Source: Rhodoplanes tepidamans (GTDB lineage: Bacteria; Pseudomonadota; Alphaproteobacteria; Rhizobiales; Xanthobacteraceae). Taken from it: 64,000 nt of DNA. The notes below the pieces were generated by a model. The model worked only from the letters and a program-made list of their open reading frames with translations, had not been told where the DNA came from and made no database searches. Each line of letters opens with the position of its first letter. Positions within the stretch are counted from its first letter, which is position 1. The translations under genes and the position numbers were made by a program. Below, one piece after another: positions 25,021 to 33,407 of this stretch. The stretch is taken from positions 147,991-211,990 of the forward strand of contig NZ_JAUSUJ010000010.1 of assembly GCF_030813915.1 (NCBI RefSeq). Reading direction: 5' to 3'.

Positions 25021-25046
25021 CAGCTCTCCCGGCGCGCGGGGAGAGG
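25021..25046. repeat. Short CTCTCCC...GGGAGAG palindrome
   Basis: CTCTCCCGGCGCGCGGGGAGAG lies in the convergent gap between matA and the TPR-like gene. It belongs to the same loose family as the hairpins near 17.9, 46.7 and 61.6 kb and may act as a terminator. Confidence 0.5.
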
Positions 25047-25104
25047 TCGCCATCCGCGTCCTCGCGCGGGTGGCGGGTGAGGCGGATGCGCCACGGCGCG
25101 AGCT

Positions 25105-25605
25105 CTATCCTTCCTCCGCCTCGTCCGCCGCCACCACGGCGAGCACCCGCCGCGCGCCGAAGCGGTCGGCCGGATCGAGGGCGACGACCTTCTCCAGCGC
25201 CGCGATCCCGGCCTCGACGTCACCGAGCCGCAGGCTGGCATAGCCCCAGGCGAGCAGCGCCTGCAGATAGAGGCCCGGGGCCTCCTCCGGAGCCGCGAAC
25301 GACGCGTCGTCCGGCTCCACCAGCCGCCAGTCGGTGGCGATGTTGAGCCGCCGCGCCATGCTCTCGACGATGGCGGCGGCGTGCGGCAGCGCCTCGGCGA
25401 GACGGTGATCGTAGAAATAGAACCGGTAGGCGGCGAGCCGCGCCTCCAGGCTGTCCGGCGCCGCGGCGAGCGCCGCGTGCACGGCCGCCTCGGCCTGCGC
25501 CGGATCGGACCGCGCCCGCGTCGCGCCGGCGAGCAGGGCCGCGACCGACAGGGCGTCGTCGTCGGTCCGGTCGCCGTTTCCGTCATCGGTGCCGAGCCAC
25601 GGCAT
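25105..25605 (-). CDS. TPR-like small protein of unknown function
   Basis: The product is 166 aa from the ATG at 25605, with GGATGGAGACAGCAGC upstream. It contains two or three degenerate TPR helices pairs (AEAAVHAALAAAPDSLEARLAAYRFYFYDHRLAEALPHA; LQALLAWGYASLRLGDVEAGIAALEKVVALDPADRFGAR). There is no signal peptide, so it should be cytosolic, probably a protein-protein adaptor. It runs opposite to the malonate genes it interrupts, 149 bp downstream of the EF-hand gene. Confidence 0.75.
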   Translation of the reverse strand: MPWLGTDDGNGDRTDDDALSVAALLAGATRARSDPAQAEAAVHAALAAAPDSLEARLAAYRFYFYDHRLAEALPHAAAIVESMARRLNIATDWRLVEPDDASFAAPEEAPGLYLQALLAWGYASLRLGDVEAGIAALEKVVALDPADRFGARRVLAVVAADEAEEG

Positions 25606-25754
25606 GCTGCTGTCTCCATCCCGACCGGAGATCAGCTTAGGCGAGCCTCCGGCCGGAGCGCAAAAGGCCGGTCGGACCGGAGCCGTACGCGCCCGATCCG
25701 CGTCGGCGATCGCGGGGGCCCCGTGGCGGCGCCCCCGCGGCGACGACGCGCCGC

Positions 25755-26336
25755 TCAGGCCGCAGTCGCGGTCGTGCTGCTGGTCGACGTGCTGCTGGTG
25801 GCGTCTGACGGCGGCGGAGGCGGCGGGCCCTGCATCGAGGCGTGCAGGCTCTCGAGCTGGCTCGACAGCTCGTCGGTGCTCACCGAGCCGTCGCGGTCGG
25901 TGTCGAGCGACTCGAGCATCGCCTCGGCGTCGCTCGCGGTGCCGCCGTTCTCGGTGACGAAGGTCTCGAGCTCGCTCTCGGAGATCGCGCCGTCGCCGTC
26001 GCTGTCGAGCGTCGACACGATGGACTCGGCCATCTCCTCCTCGGACGGCGGCGGAGGCGGCGGCATCGCCTCCTCGGTGGCGGTCGTCGCGGTGGTGGTG
26101 GCGCTCTCGTCCTCCTGGGCCGACAGCAGGAGCGACATCAGCGCGCTGGACAGCGACGTCGTCTCGCTGGACGACGTCGAGGTGGTGGACGTGCTCGACG
26201 TCGTCGCGCTGCTCGACGTCGTGGACGTGGTGGACGAGGAGTCGGACTCGGTCGACTCGGTGGCGCTGGTGCGGAGCAGCTTCATCAGATCGGCGATCGC
26301 CGAAGTGTCGGTCGAGCCGACGCTGGACACGGACAT
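25755..26336 (-). CDS. EF-hand calcium-binding protein with Ser/Thr-rich low-complexity regions
   Basis: The product is 193 aa from the ATG at 26336, with AAAGGAGAGACGG immediately upstream (strong site). Residues 22-85 are almost only Ser/Thr/Asp/Glu. Two canonical EF-hand loops follow: DSDGDGAISESE (111-122) and DTDRDGSVSTDE (145-156), each with acidic residues at positions 1, 3, 5 and 12. A Met-Gln-Gly-Pro6 break leads to a Ser/Thr tail. No signal peptide is visible, so secretion would need another route. Small EF-hand proteins of this kind are widespread in Rhizobiales, with unknown roles. It is transcribed away from matB across a 507-bp AT-richer region. Confidence 0.82.
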   Translation of the reverse strand: MSVSSVGSTDTSAIADLMKLLRTSATESTESDSSSTTSTTSSSATTSSTSTTSTSSSETTSLSSALMSLLLSAQEDESATTTATTATEEAMPPPPPPSEEEMAESIVSTLDSDGDGAISESELETFVTENGGTASDAEAMLESLDTDRDGSVSTDELSSQLESLHASMQGPPPPPPSDATSSTSTSSTTATAA

Positions 26337-26843
26337 CCGTCTCTCCTTTGTGCGCGGCCGGCGGCTGTCCGATGCCGCGGTTGCGGCGGAGGGGCGACGC
26401 GGGGCACGCGCTGACAGTGACAACCGTCATACGGGGAGCGCAGCGGTTCCGGTCCGATTTTTCTCAGTTCATCTCCATAAAATGGATCGGCGTTTTTGAA
26501 GTCGGAATGTTTTCGCTCATGAAAGAGACCAATTTTTATTACGACTCTTTGCACAATTACGAAAGCCGTTCCAAATCTGCATTTTTGTTTCCGTATTTTT
26601 CTACATCGTGTCGCGCCACGACGATTGTATTCGTCCGTTTCTCCGGCGCCCTCGCGATACGCACCGTGCGCAGCGAAGGCCAGCCGGGGCAGCGCCCGCC
26701 GTCGCCGCCCTTGACCCGTGCGCCGCCGCGAAAATAACGTCGGCGGCCCTCGGGACCGACCGTCGGACGCGCGGCCGCTCCGCGGCGCGCCCGGCCGCGG
26801 CGCCGCACCAACAACCACCCTGGAAACGAGCCTGGAACCGCCC
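26337..26843. promoter_or_regulatory. Divergent intergenic region with an AT-rich core (about 26465-26640)
   Basis: The 507 bp separate the EF-hand gene (minus) from matB (plus). The centre drops far below the background GC, with runs such as CAATTTTTATTACG and TTTTTGTTTCCGTATTTTTC, while its flanks return to about 70 percent GC. Promoters for both genes are expected here. No reading frame with a ribosome site was seen; the short frames crossing it are unconvincing. Confidence 0.55.
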
Positions 26844-28355
26844 ATGTCCGGAAGCCTGTTCGCCCTTCTCCGCAGCCGCATCCCGTCGCAGGGCAAGGCG
26901 CTGATCGAGACGCCCTCGGGCGAGCGGATCACCTATGGTGACATGCTGGCGCGCACCGGCCGGCTCGCGAATGCGCTGGTGCGGCTCGGCGTGACGCCCG
27001 GCGACCGGGTCGCCGTGCAGGTGGAGAAGAGCCCGGAGAACCTGATGCTGTTCCTGGCGGTGATGCGGGCCGGCGCCGTCTACCTGCCGCTCAACACCGC
27101 CTACACGACGCACGAGGTCGAGTATTTCGTCAGCGACGCCGAGCCGAAGCTGGTCGTCTGCGATCCGGGCCGGCGCGACGGGCTCGCGCCGATCGCCGAG
27201 CTGCGGGGCGCCGCCCTGCACACGCTCGACGCCGACGGCCGCGGCTCGCTCGCCGAGCTCGCCGCCGCCGCGCCGGAGGCGTTCGAGGACGTCGGCCGCG
27301 CCGAGGACGACCTCGCCTGCATCCTCTACACGTCGGGCACCACGGGCCGCTCCAAGGGCGCGATGCTGACCCACCGGAATCTCGGCTCCAATGCCGACAC
27401 GCTGGTCGGCTACTGGCGCTTCTCCGACGCCGACGTGCTGCTGCACGCGCTGCCGATCTATCACACCCACGGCCTGTTCACGGCCGCCATGACGGTGATG
27501 CTCGCCGGCGGCAGCATGCTGTGGCTGCAGAAGTTCGACGCCGACCAGGTGATCGCGCTGCTGCCGCGCGTCACCACCCTGATGGGCGTGCCGACCCACT
27601 ATGTGCGGCTCGTCCAGCACCCGGGCCTCACCCGCGAGGCGACCGCCCACATGCGGCTGTTCACCTCGGGCTCGGCGCCGCTGCTCGCCGAGACGCACGA
27701 GCAGTTCCGGGCCAAGACCGGCCACGCCATCCTGGAGCGCTACGGGATGACCGAGACCGGCATGAACACCTCGAACCCCTTCGACGGCGAGCGCATCGCC
27801 GGCACGGTCGGCTTCCCGCTGCCCGGCATCACGGTGCGGGTGGCCAATCCCGGCAGCGGCGAGGTGCTGCCGGCCGGCGAGGTCGGCGTGCTGGAGGTGA
27901 AGGGCCCGAACGTGTTCGCCGGCTACTGGCGCATGCCGGAGAAGACCAAGGACGAGTTCCGCCCCGACGGCTTCTTCATCACCGGCGACGTCGGCATGAT
28001 CGACGCCCGCGGCTACGTCCACATCGTCGGGCGCGCCAAGGATCTGATCATCTCGGGCGGCTTCAACGTCTATCCGAAGGAGGTCGAGAGCGAGATCGAC
28101 CTCCTGCCCGGCGTCGTCGAGTCGGCCGTCATCGGCTGCCCGCATCCGGACTTCGGCGAGGGCGTCACCGCCGTGGTGGTGAAGGAGCCGGGCGCGTCCC
28201 TCACCGAGCGCGACGTGATCGCCGCGCTGGAGGACCGGCTGGCCAAGTTCAAGCTGCCCAAACGCGTGCTGTTCGTCGACGAGCTGCCGCGCAACACCAT
28301 GGGCAAGCTGCAGAAGAACGTGCTGCGCGACCAGAACAAGGCGCTCTACGGCTGA
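26844..28355 (+). CDS. matB: Malonyl-CoA synthetase
   Basis: The product is 503 aa, the usual MatB length. It activates malonate with CoA and ATP (adenylate-forming ANL family). Visible motifs: P-loop YTSGTTGRSKGAM, ALPIYHTHGLF, ERYGMTETGMNTSNPFDGERIAGTVG, the hinge region GYVHIVGRAKDLIISGGFNVYPKEVE, and the C-terminal catalytic Lys region RNTMGKLQKNVLR. The ERYGMTETGMNTSNP and GERIAGTVGFPLPG segments match what is known of MatB rather than general acyl-CoA ligases. With malonyl-CoA decarboxylase and the TRAP system upstream it forms a malonate uptake-and-use module. Confidence 0.93.
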   Translation: MSGSLFALLRSRIPSQGKALIETPSGERITYGDMLARTGRLANALVRLGVTPGDRVAVQVEKSPENLMLFLAVMRAGAVYLPLNTAYTTHEVEYFVSDAEPKLVVCDPGRRDGLAPIAELRGAALHTLDADGRGSLAELAAAAPEAFEDVGRAEDDLACILYTSGTTGRSKGAMLTHRNLGSNADTLVGYWRFSDADVLLHALPIYHTHGLFTAAMTVMLAGGSMLWLQKFDADQVIALLPRVTTLMGVPTHYVRLVQHPGLTREATAHMRLFTSGSAPLLAETHEQFRAKTGHAILERYGMTETGMNTSNPFDGERIAGTVGFPLPGITVRVANPGSGEVLPAGEVGVLEVKGPNVFAGYWRMPEKTKDEFRPDGFFITGDVGMIDARGYVHIVGRAKDLIISGGFNVYPKEVESEIDLLPGVVESAVIGCPHPDFGEGVTAVVVKEPGASLTERDVIAALEDRLAKFKLPKRVLFVDELPRNTMGKLQKNVLRDQNKALYG

Positions 28356-28380
28356 AGCCGGCCGTCATCGTGTCGCAGGA

Positions 28381-28410
28381 CGGGCACAGGCGCAGAACGC
28401 GCCGTGCCCG
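28381..28410 (+). terminator. Hairpin after matB (possible terminator)
   Basis: CGGGCAC-A-GGCGC pairs with GCGCC-GTGCCCG around an AGAAC loop, 25 bp beyond the matB stop. There is no T run, so termination is only inferred. Confidence 0.4.
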
Positions 28411-28458
28411 CGCCGTCGACGCTCTCGGACTCGGACACCCGGCCTCGTCTATAGACGC

Positions 28459-28506
28459 CGGACGGCGTGGGCGCCGCGCCTTCGGCGCGGCTTCGTCCAC
28501 CCTACA
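28459..28506. repeat. Dispersed GGGTGGACGAAGC-type hairpin overlapping the bla stop codon
   Basis: The segment GTGGGCGCCGCGCC TTC GGCGCGGC then TTCGTCCACCCTAC matches the common proteobacterial intergenic repeat read on the minus strand as TAGGGTGGACGAAGC. The stop codon of the beta-lactamase gene falls within it. Confidence 0.55.
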
Positions 28507-29380
28507 GGCTCGCGGCCACGGCCTTCGCCACCGCCGCGAGGGTCGCGTCGCGCGCCTTCGGCGGCGCTGTGCACTCGGTGAGATAGGCCGCGACGACGAG
28601 CGGCGCACGGCCGGGCGGCCAGAACAGGCCGACGTCGTTGGTGGTGCCGCGCTCGCCCGAGCCGGTCTTGTCGCCGACCCGGACGTCCTTCGGCAGGCCG
28701 GCGCGCAGCCGGGCATCGCCGGTGCGGTTGCCGACCAGCCAACCGGTCAGCTTGTCCCGCGACGCGCCCGACAGCGCATGTCCCAGCACGAGCTTGCGGA
28801 TGTCGTCGGCCATCGCCTCCGGTGTCGTGGTGTCGCGCGGATCGCCCGGAACCGCCTCGTTGAGGGCGGGCTCGGTGCGGTCGAGCCGCGTCTCGGCGTC
28901 GCCCAGCGTGCGGACCCAGGCGGTGAGACCGGCCGGGCCGTCGAGCGCGGCGAGCAGCAGGTTCGCCGCGGTGTTGTCGCTCATCACCATGGCGGCCTCG
29001 GCGAGCGCCTCGACCGTCATCTCGCCGCCGGCGTGCGGCCTGGTGAGCGGTGCCCACTCGAGCAGCGCCGCCGGGTCGATGGCGATGCGGCGGTCGAGCG
29101 TCTCGCGGCCGCCGTCGACCCGCGCCAGCACGGCGGCGGCGGCCAGGACCTTGAAGGTGCTGCACATCGCGAAGCGCTCGTCCGCCCGGTGGCCGCTGCG
29201 CGCGCCCGAGCCGGTGTCGATCACGGCGACGCCGAGCCGCCCGCCGCTCTCGCGCTCGATGCGGGCGAAGGCCGCCGCCATCCCCTCGGCCCCCGGCGCA
29301 GCGCGCGAAACCGCCGGCGCGGCCCCGGCGAACAGCGCCGCGAGGCCTGCGGTCACGGCGAAACGGCGTCGATCGATCAT
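28502..29380 (-). CDS. Class A beta-lactamase
   Basis: The product is 292 aa. AGGGAGAGCGCAGC precedes the ATG at 29380. The signal sequence MIDRRRFAVTAGLAALFAGA has RRRF and is Tat-like. The class A motifs are all present: Ser74-Thr-Phe-Lys77 (STFK, with Cys73 before it), Ser134-Asp-Asn136 (SDN), Glu170 in EPALNE (Ambler Glu166) and Lys238-Thr-Gly240 (KTGSG). The position that carries Cys in KPC-type carbapenemases (Ambler 238) is Gly, so the Cys69-Cys238 disulfide is absent. It looks like a chromosomal environmental penicillinase/cephalosporinase. No LysR-type (AmpR) regulator is adjacent. The spectrum cannot be inferred. Confidence 0.93.
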   Translation of the reverse strand: MIDRRRFAVTAGLAALFAGAAPAVSRAAPGAEGMAAAFARIERESGGRLGVAVIDTGSGARSGHRADERFAMCSTFKVLAAAAVLARVDGGRETLDRRIAIDPAALLEWAPLTRPHAGGEMTVEALAEAAMVMSDNTAANLLLAALDGPAGLTAWVRTLGDAETRLDRTEPALNEAVPGDPRDTTTPEAMADDIRKLVLGHALSGASRDKLTGWLVGNRTGDARLRAGLPKDVRVGDKTGSGERGTTNDVGLFWPPGRAPLVVAAYLTECTAPPKARDATLAAVAKAVAASL

Positions 29381-29525
29381 GCTGCGCTCTCCCTGTGGTG
29401 CCGGCCCTGTATCGCGCAGGACATGGACCGGCATGAGGCGGCGCCTGCCTTGTTTGTGCCGCCCGGTCCGGGACACCGGGCCGTATCACCCCAGCCCCCC
29501 CTTTTCTCCTGCCGGCCGCCCGACC

Positions 29526-30320
29526 ATGACCTCCGCTGCCCGCCCGACCGCCTTCGTGATCGTCTCGACCGCTCACGGCACCATGCTGGTGAACCGTCAC
29601 GACTACCGGCTGGTGAAAGGCGGCGGCATCGGCGTCGGGTTCCAGCTTCTGCAGCGCTCCGTCTACGATCCCGACGAGGTCGACATCGCGGTCAAGCTTC
29701 TGCAGCTCCGGCGCCAGTATTTCGGCGACGGCGTGGTGGCGATCGACTGCGGCGCGAACATCGGCGTCCACACGATCGAGTGGGCGAAGGCCATGCACGG
29801 CTGGGGCGAGGTGCTGGCCTTCGAGGCGCAGGAGCGGATCTTCTACGCGCTGGCCGGCAACATCACGATGAACAACTGCTTCAATGCCCGCGCCGTGTGG
29901 GCGGCCGTGGGTGCGCAGGACGGCAGCATCACGGTGCCACAGCCGAACTACCTCGTCCCGTCGAGCTTCGGCAGCCTGGAGATCAGGAAACGCGAGACGA
30001 CCGAGTTCATTGGGCAGGAGATCGACTACGCCGACGGCCACGGCGTCGAGACGCGCCTGCTCGCACTGGACGGGCTGTCGCCGGAGCGGCTCGACCTCCT
30101 CAAGATCGACGTCGAGGGCATGGAGCTCGAGGTGCTGAAGGGCGCCGACGAGACGCTGCGGCGGTGCCGGCCGCAGGTGATCGTCGAGGCCATCAAGTCC
30201 GACGAGGCCGCGCTGCGCGACCGGCTCGCGGCGCTCGGCTATCAGGTCTTCCCGATGGGCAACAACCTGCTCGCGCTACACGAGACCGATCCCGGCCTCA
30301 CGCAGATTCGCGTCACCTGA
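29526..30320 (+). CDS. FkbM-family methyltransferase
   Basis: The product is 264 aa from the ATG at 29526. The SAM site motif VAIDCGANIGVHTIEWAKAM (about 76-95) is followed by EVLAFEAQERIFYALAGNITMNN (acidic loop), the FkbM-typical LDLLKIDVEGMELEVLKGADETLRR and PQVIVEAIKSDEAALRDRLAALGYQVF. FkbM enzymes O-methylate sugars or glycans in cell-surface and antibiotic pathways; the acceptor is unknown. It stands alone on the plus strand between the divergent beta-lactamase gene and the eutC gene, whose last 8 bases overlap it in a convergent layout. Confidence 0.85.
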   Translation: MTSAARPTAFVIVSTAHGTMLVNRHDYRLVKGGGIGVGFQLLQRSVYDPDEVDIAVKLLQLRRQYFGDGVVAIDCGANIGVHTIEWAKAMHGWGEVLAFEAQERIFYALAGNITMNNCFNARAVWAAVGAQDGSITVPQPNYLVPSSFGSLEIRKRETTEFIGQEIDYADGHGVETRLLALDGLSPERLDLLKIDVEGMELEVLKGADETLRRCRPQVIVEAIKSDEAALRDRLAALGYQVFPMGNNLLALHETDPGLTQIRVT

Positions 30321-31101
30321 TCTTCGCCTCGCCGGCGCGGTCGTCCCGCACGGCGTCGGACTCGTCCTTGAGCCGCACGCCCGAGAGACGACGGGCTCGC
30401 ATCGCGCGCAAGAGATGCATCAGCGTGACGGCCGCCGCGGCGGGCAGAACGCCGTCGGCTCGGATGTTGGACAGGCAGTTGCGGTCGGCGTCGGTGGTGG
30501 CGGGCTGCGGCCGCCAGGTGAGATACGCCCCCATGCTGTCGGGCGACGACAGGCCGGGCCGCTCGCCGATCAGCACCACGACGCTGTCGGCGCCCAGGGC
30601 CGTCGCGACCGCGTCGCCGACCGCCACCCGTCCGTGCCGCACAACGACCAGCGGCGCCACGCGCCAGCCCTCGGCCGTCAGCGTCGGCAGCAGGCCGGCC
30701 AGCACCGGAGCGGCGTGCCGCTCGACCGCCTGCGCCGACAAGCCGTCGGTGACGACGAGAACGAGATCCCACGCGGCCGCACGCGGCGCCAGAATCGCCT
30801 CGGCATCGGCGGACAGGCGGCGCCCGAGATCGGGCCGCATCAGATACGCGCGCCGGTCCGCGGCGGCGCTCGCGACACTCAGGACTGACGGTCCGGCTTC
30901 AGCGAGGCGACGGTGCAGGCGAGCCTGCTCGAACGGCGCCTGCACGGCGTCTCGCGCGCGGGCATGGGCGAGCCGGAAATCGAGCAGCGGGGCCGTCGCC
31001 AGCGACGCGCCGGCGCGTTTCAGGCCGATGCGTGCCGCCGTGAGGCTTCGCAGCGCGGCCCAGGCTTCGGAGTCTCGATCGTCGATGTCGCGACGGGTCA
31101 T
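30313..31101 (-). CDS. eutC: Ethanolamine ammonia-lyase light chain
   Basis: The product is 262 aa from the ATG at 31101, four bases after the eutB stop. EutC forms the adenosylcobalamin-binding part of the lyase that converts ethanolamine to acetaldehyde and ammonia. Family landmarks: TAARIGLKRAGASLATAPLLDFRLAHARARDAVQ, VVTDGLSAQAVERHAAPVL, VVVLIGERPGLSSPDSMGAYLTWRP and DRNCLSNIRADGVLPAAAAVTLMHLL. No EutA reactivase, aldehyde dehydrogenase or microcompartment shell gene is near, so this is the simple cytosolic form. Confidence 0.95.
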   Translation of the reverse strand: MTRRDIDDRDSEAWAALRSLTAARIGLKRAGASLATAPLLDFRLAHARARDAVQAPFEQARLHRRLAEAGPSVLSVASAAADRRAYLMRPDLGRRLSADAEAILAPRAAAWDLVLVVTDGLSAQAVERHAAPVLAGLLPTLTAEGWRVAPLVVVRHGRVAVGDAVATALGADSVVVLIGERPGLSSPDSMGAYLTWRPQPATTDADRNCLSNIRADGVLPAAAAVTLMHLLRAMRARRLSGVRLKDESDAVRDDRAGEAKIR

Positions 31102-31105
31102 GGCG

Positions 31106-32482
31106 TCACGCCGGCAGCAGCGCACGGAAATGGTTCGGAAGCGTGCCCGGACGGATGCGGGCGGCGGCATCCAGAAGGCCCTGGCGGGCGAGCCACGCCT
31201 CGAACTCCGGCGCCGGCCGCCGGCCGAGCAGATCCCGCATCGCAAGCGCGTCGTGGAACGAGGTGCTCTGATAGCCCAGCATGATGTCGTCGGCGCCCGG
31301 CACGCCCATCACGAAGGTGACGCCGGCAGAGACCAGCAGGGCGAGCAGCGCGTCCATGTCGTCCTGGTCGGCCTCGGCATGGTTGGTGTAGCAGACGTCG
31401 ACGCCCATCGGCACGCCGAGCAGCTTTCCGCAGCAATGGTCCTCCAGGCCGGCCCGGGTGATCTGCTTGCCGTCGTAGAGATATTCCGGGCCGATGAAGC
31501 CCACCACGGTGTTGACCAGCAGCGGCGCGAAGCGCCGCGCCACCGCGTAGGCGCGCGCCTCCAGGGTCTGCTGGTCGACGCCGTGATGGGCGTTCGCCGA
31601 CAGCGCGCTGCCCTGCCCGGTCTCGAAATACATGACGTTGTCGCCGACCGTGCCGCGCTGTTGCGACAGCGCCGCGTCGCGCGCCTCGTCGAGCAGCGCG
31701 AGGTCGATGCCGAAGCTCCGGTTCGCCGCCTGGGTGCCGGCGATCGACTGGAAGACGAGATCGACCGGCGTGCCCCCGCGGATCAGATCCAGCGTCGTCG
31801 TCACATGGGCGAGCACGCAGTGCTGGGTCGGAATGTCGAGCTTCTGGCGGATCTCCTCCAGCATGCAGAGCAGCGTCCGGGTGCGCTCCGGCGAGTCGGT
31901 CGCCGGGTTGATGCCGATCACGGCGTCGCCGGCGCCGAGCAGCAGCCCGTCGAGAATGCTGGCGGCGATGCCGCGCGGGTCGTCGGTCGGGTGGTTCGGC
32001 TGCAGCCGCACCGACAGCCGGCCCGGCAGGCCGATGGTCGAGCGAAAGCGCGTCACCACCGTGCACTTCGCCGCGATCACCATCAGGTCCTGCAGCCGGC
32101 ACAACTTGCTCACGGCGGCCACCATCTCGGGCGTCAGGCCGGGCGCCAATGCGGCCAGCACCGGCGTCGTCGCGCCATCCGACAGGAGCCAGTCGCGGAA
32201 GCCGCCGACCGTCAGATGCGAGACGGCAGCGAAGGCCGCATGGTCGTGCGTGTCGAGGATCAGCCGGGTGACCTCGTCGCCCTCGTAAGGAACGACGGCC
32301 TCGCCGAGGAACGTCGCGAGCGGCAGGTCGGCGAGCGCCATCTGGGCCGCGACCCGCTCCTCGCCGGTCTCGGCCGCGATCCCGGCCAGCACGTCGCCGC
32401 TGCGCGCCGACGTCGCCTTCGCCAGCAGCGTCTTCAGGTCGGGAAACGTGTAGCGGCGAGTGCCGAGCGTGACGGTGTACAT
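31106..32482 (-). CDS. eutB: Ethanolamine ammonia-lyase heavy chain
   Basis: The product is 458 aa, matching the family length of about 450. It begins MYTVTLGTRRYTFPDLKTLLAKA with GGAG upstream. Conserved stretches include LTVGGFRDWLLSD, VTRFRSTIGLPGRLSVRLQPNHPTDDPRGIAASILDGLLLGAGDAVIGINPATDS, CVLAHVTTTLDLIRGGTPVDLVFQSIAGTQAANRSFGI, YFETGQGSALSANAHHGVDQQTLEARAYAVARRF, and GVDVCYTNHAEADQDDMD. It forms the TIM-barrel active site with EutC. It lies 130 bp behind the racemase gene, separated by a palindromic repeat, and may belong to the same long transcript as the ABC importer. Confidence 0.96.
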   Translation of the reverse strand: MYTVTLGTRRYTFPDLKTLLAKATSARSGDVLAGIAAETGEERVAAQMALADLPLATFLGEAVVPYEGDEVTRLILDTHDHAAFAAVSHLTVGGFRDWLLSDGATTPVLAALAPGLTPEMVAAVSKLCRLQDLMVIAAKCTVVTRFRSTIGLPGRLSVRLQPNHPTDDPRGIAASILDGLLLGAGDAVIGINPATDSPERTRTLLCMLEEIRQKLDIPTQHCVLAHVTTTLDLIRGGTPVDLVFQSIAGTQAANRSFGIDLALLDEARDAALSQQRGTVGDNVMYFETGQGSALSANAHHGVDQQTLEARAYAVARRFAPLLVNTVVGFIGPEYLYDGKQITRAGLEDHCCGKLLGVPMGVDVCYTNHAEADQDDMDALLALLVSAGVTFVMGVPGADDIMLGYQSTSFHDALAMRDLLGRRPAPEFEAWLARQGLLDAAARIRPGTLPNHFRALLPA

Positions 32483-32519
32483 CGGGGCTCCGGGCCGGCG
32501 GTGACGGTCCTTGCTTCGC

Positions 32520-32564
32520 GCATGATCCGTCCCGAGAGCCGGAAACCACCTCTCGGGATCATGC
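32520..32564. repeat. Rhizobial GATCC...GGATC palindrome between racemase gene and eutB
   Basis: GCATGAT and CCCGAGAG pair with CTCTCGGG and ATCATGC (12-nt loop, 4-nt bulge). The pattern matches the abundant rhizobial repeat that reads TGATCCCGA..GTGG..TCGGGATCA. It could reduce read-through from the racemase gene into eutB. Confidence 0.7.
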
Positions 32565-32612
32565 TGTAGGAAGGCCGCCGACCGTGACGGTTCCGTGACG
32601 GGGCGCCGCGGC

Positions 32613-33407
32613 TCAGTCTCCGGCCCGCGGCGAGAGCAGACCGTGGATCAGCCCGGCCAGGGCGGACGACAGTCCGACATTCGGCTTCGCGGGGAGATCC
32701 GGCGACGGCGTCGGCGGCGCGGGGGGCTCGATCAGCGGCAGCGCGAGCGCCTCCTGCATGGCGCATGTGAGGCCTTCCAGCACCGGCACGGCGATGCGGC
32801 CGGCGAGATCGCGGCCGACGCCGGCGAAGGGCGCGCCGCCGAACAGCACGGCCTCGGCACCGTCCTGGGCCACACACGCGGCTGCGGCATCGACCATCGC
32901 GTCCAGAAACTGCAGCCGGTCGTGCGCGAGATCGAGCACGCTGCCGTCGAGAAAGCGGATCGCGGCCAGCCGGTCGGCGACGCCGGCCGTCGCCGCGGCG
33001 CGTTCCAGCTCCGTCCGCATGTGGCGGCCGAGGGTGACGACGGCGAAGCGGCGCCCGCCCGCCGCGGCAGCGGTCAGGCCGGCGCGGGCGAGGCCGATCA
33101 CCGGCATGGGCGCGATCTCGGCGGCCGCCTCGAAGCCCGGATCGCCGAACGCGGCGATGACGGCGGCGGCGCAGGGCGGCGCCGCGGCGATCGCCTCCAG
33201 CACGGCATGGGCGGCGATCGCGAGCTCGGCCCGGCACTCGATCGAGGCGGCGCCGAACGGCGCCGTGACGCCCTCCACCTCCGCGACGTCGCCGGCGATC
33301 CGCCGTGCCTCGCCCAGGAGAATCGCGGTGACCCGCTCCGAGGTGTTCGGATTGATCACCAGGATCCTTTGGCGGTGTGCCGCCTCGCTCGCGTGTGTCT
33401 CGCTCAC
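32613..33407 (-). CDS. Asp/Glu/hydantoin racemase family protein (possible allantoin or hydantoin racemase)
   Basis: The product is 264 aa. The GTG at 33407 is chosen because it overlaps the stop of the preceding gene (GTGA) and has GCGGAGCGGCG before it. The family signature is clear: RILVINPNTSERVTAILLGEARRIAG, VTAPFGAASIECRAELAIAAHAVLEAI, DGAEAVLFGGAPFAGVGRDL and PVLEGLTCAMQEALAL. One of the usual two catalytic cysteines appears as Ala or Gly: the first is AAFGDPG (relatives ACFGDPG) and the second is FGGAPFAG (relatives GCAGMAG), so both Cys positions look altered; that needs alignment. It sits behind a PuuE-like gene and an ABC importer, suggesting cyclic ureide breakdown. Confidence 0.82.
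   Translation of the reverse strand: MSETHASEAAHRQRILVINPNTSERVTAILLGEARRIAGDVAEVEGVTAPFGAASIECRAELAIAAHAVLEAIAAAPPCAAAVIAAFGDPGFEAAAEIAPMPVIGLARAGLTAAAAGGRRFAVVTLGRHMRTELERAAATAGVADRLAAIRFLDGSVLDLAHDRLQFLDAMVDAAAACVAQDGAEAVLFGGAPFAGVGRDLAGRIAVPVLEGLTCAMQEALALPLIEPPAPPTPSPDLPAKPNVGLSSALAGLIHGLLSPRAGD

Noticed and set aside
28502..29380. KPC-like carbapenemase identity for the beta-lactamase
   Set aside because: The residue at Ambler 238 is Gly, not Cys, so the disulfide typical of class A carbapenemases is absent; only Cys before the active Ser is shared.
32520..32564. Hairpin considered as a terminator between racemase and eutB genes
   Set aside because: No T run follows on the minus strand and it matches a known dispersed repeat, so it is listed as a repeat instead.
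27521..32569. 1682-aa plus-strand reading frame
   Set aside because: It crosses the matB end, the minus-strand beta-lactamase gene, FkbM and eutBC regions in another frame; all real families lie in other frames or strands.
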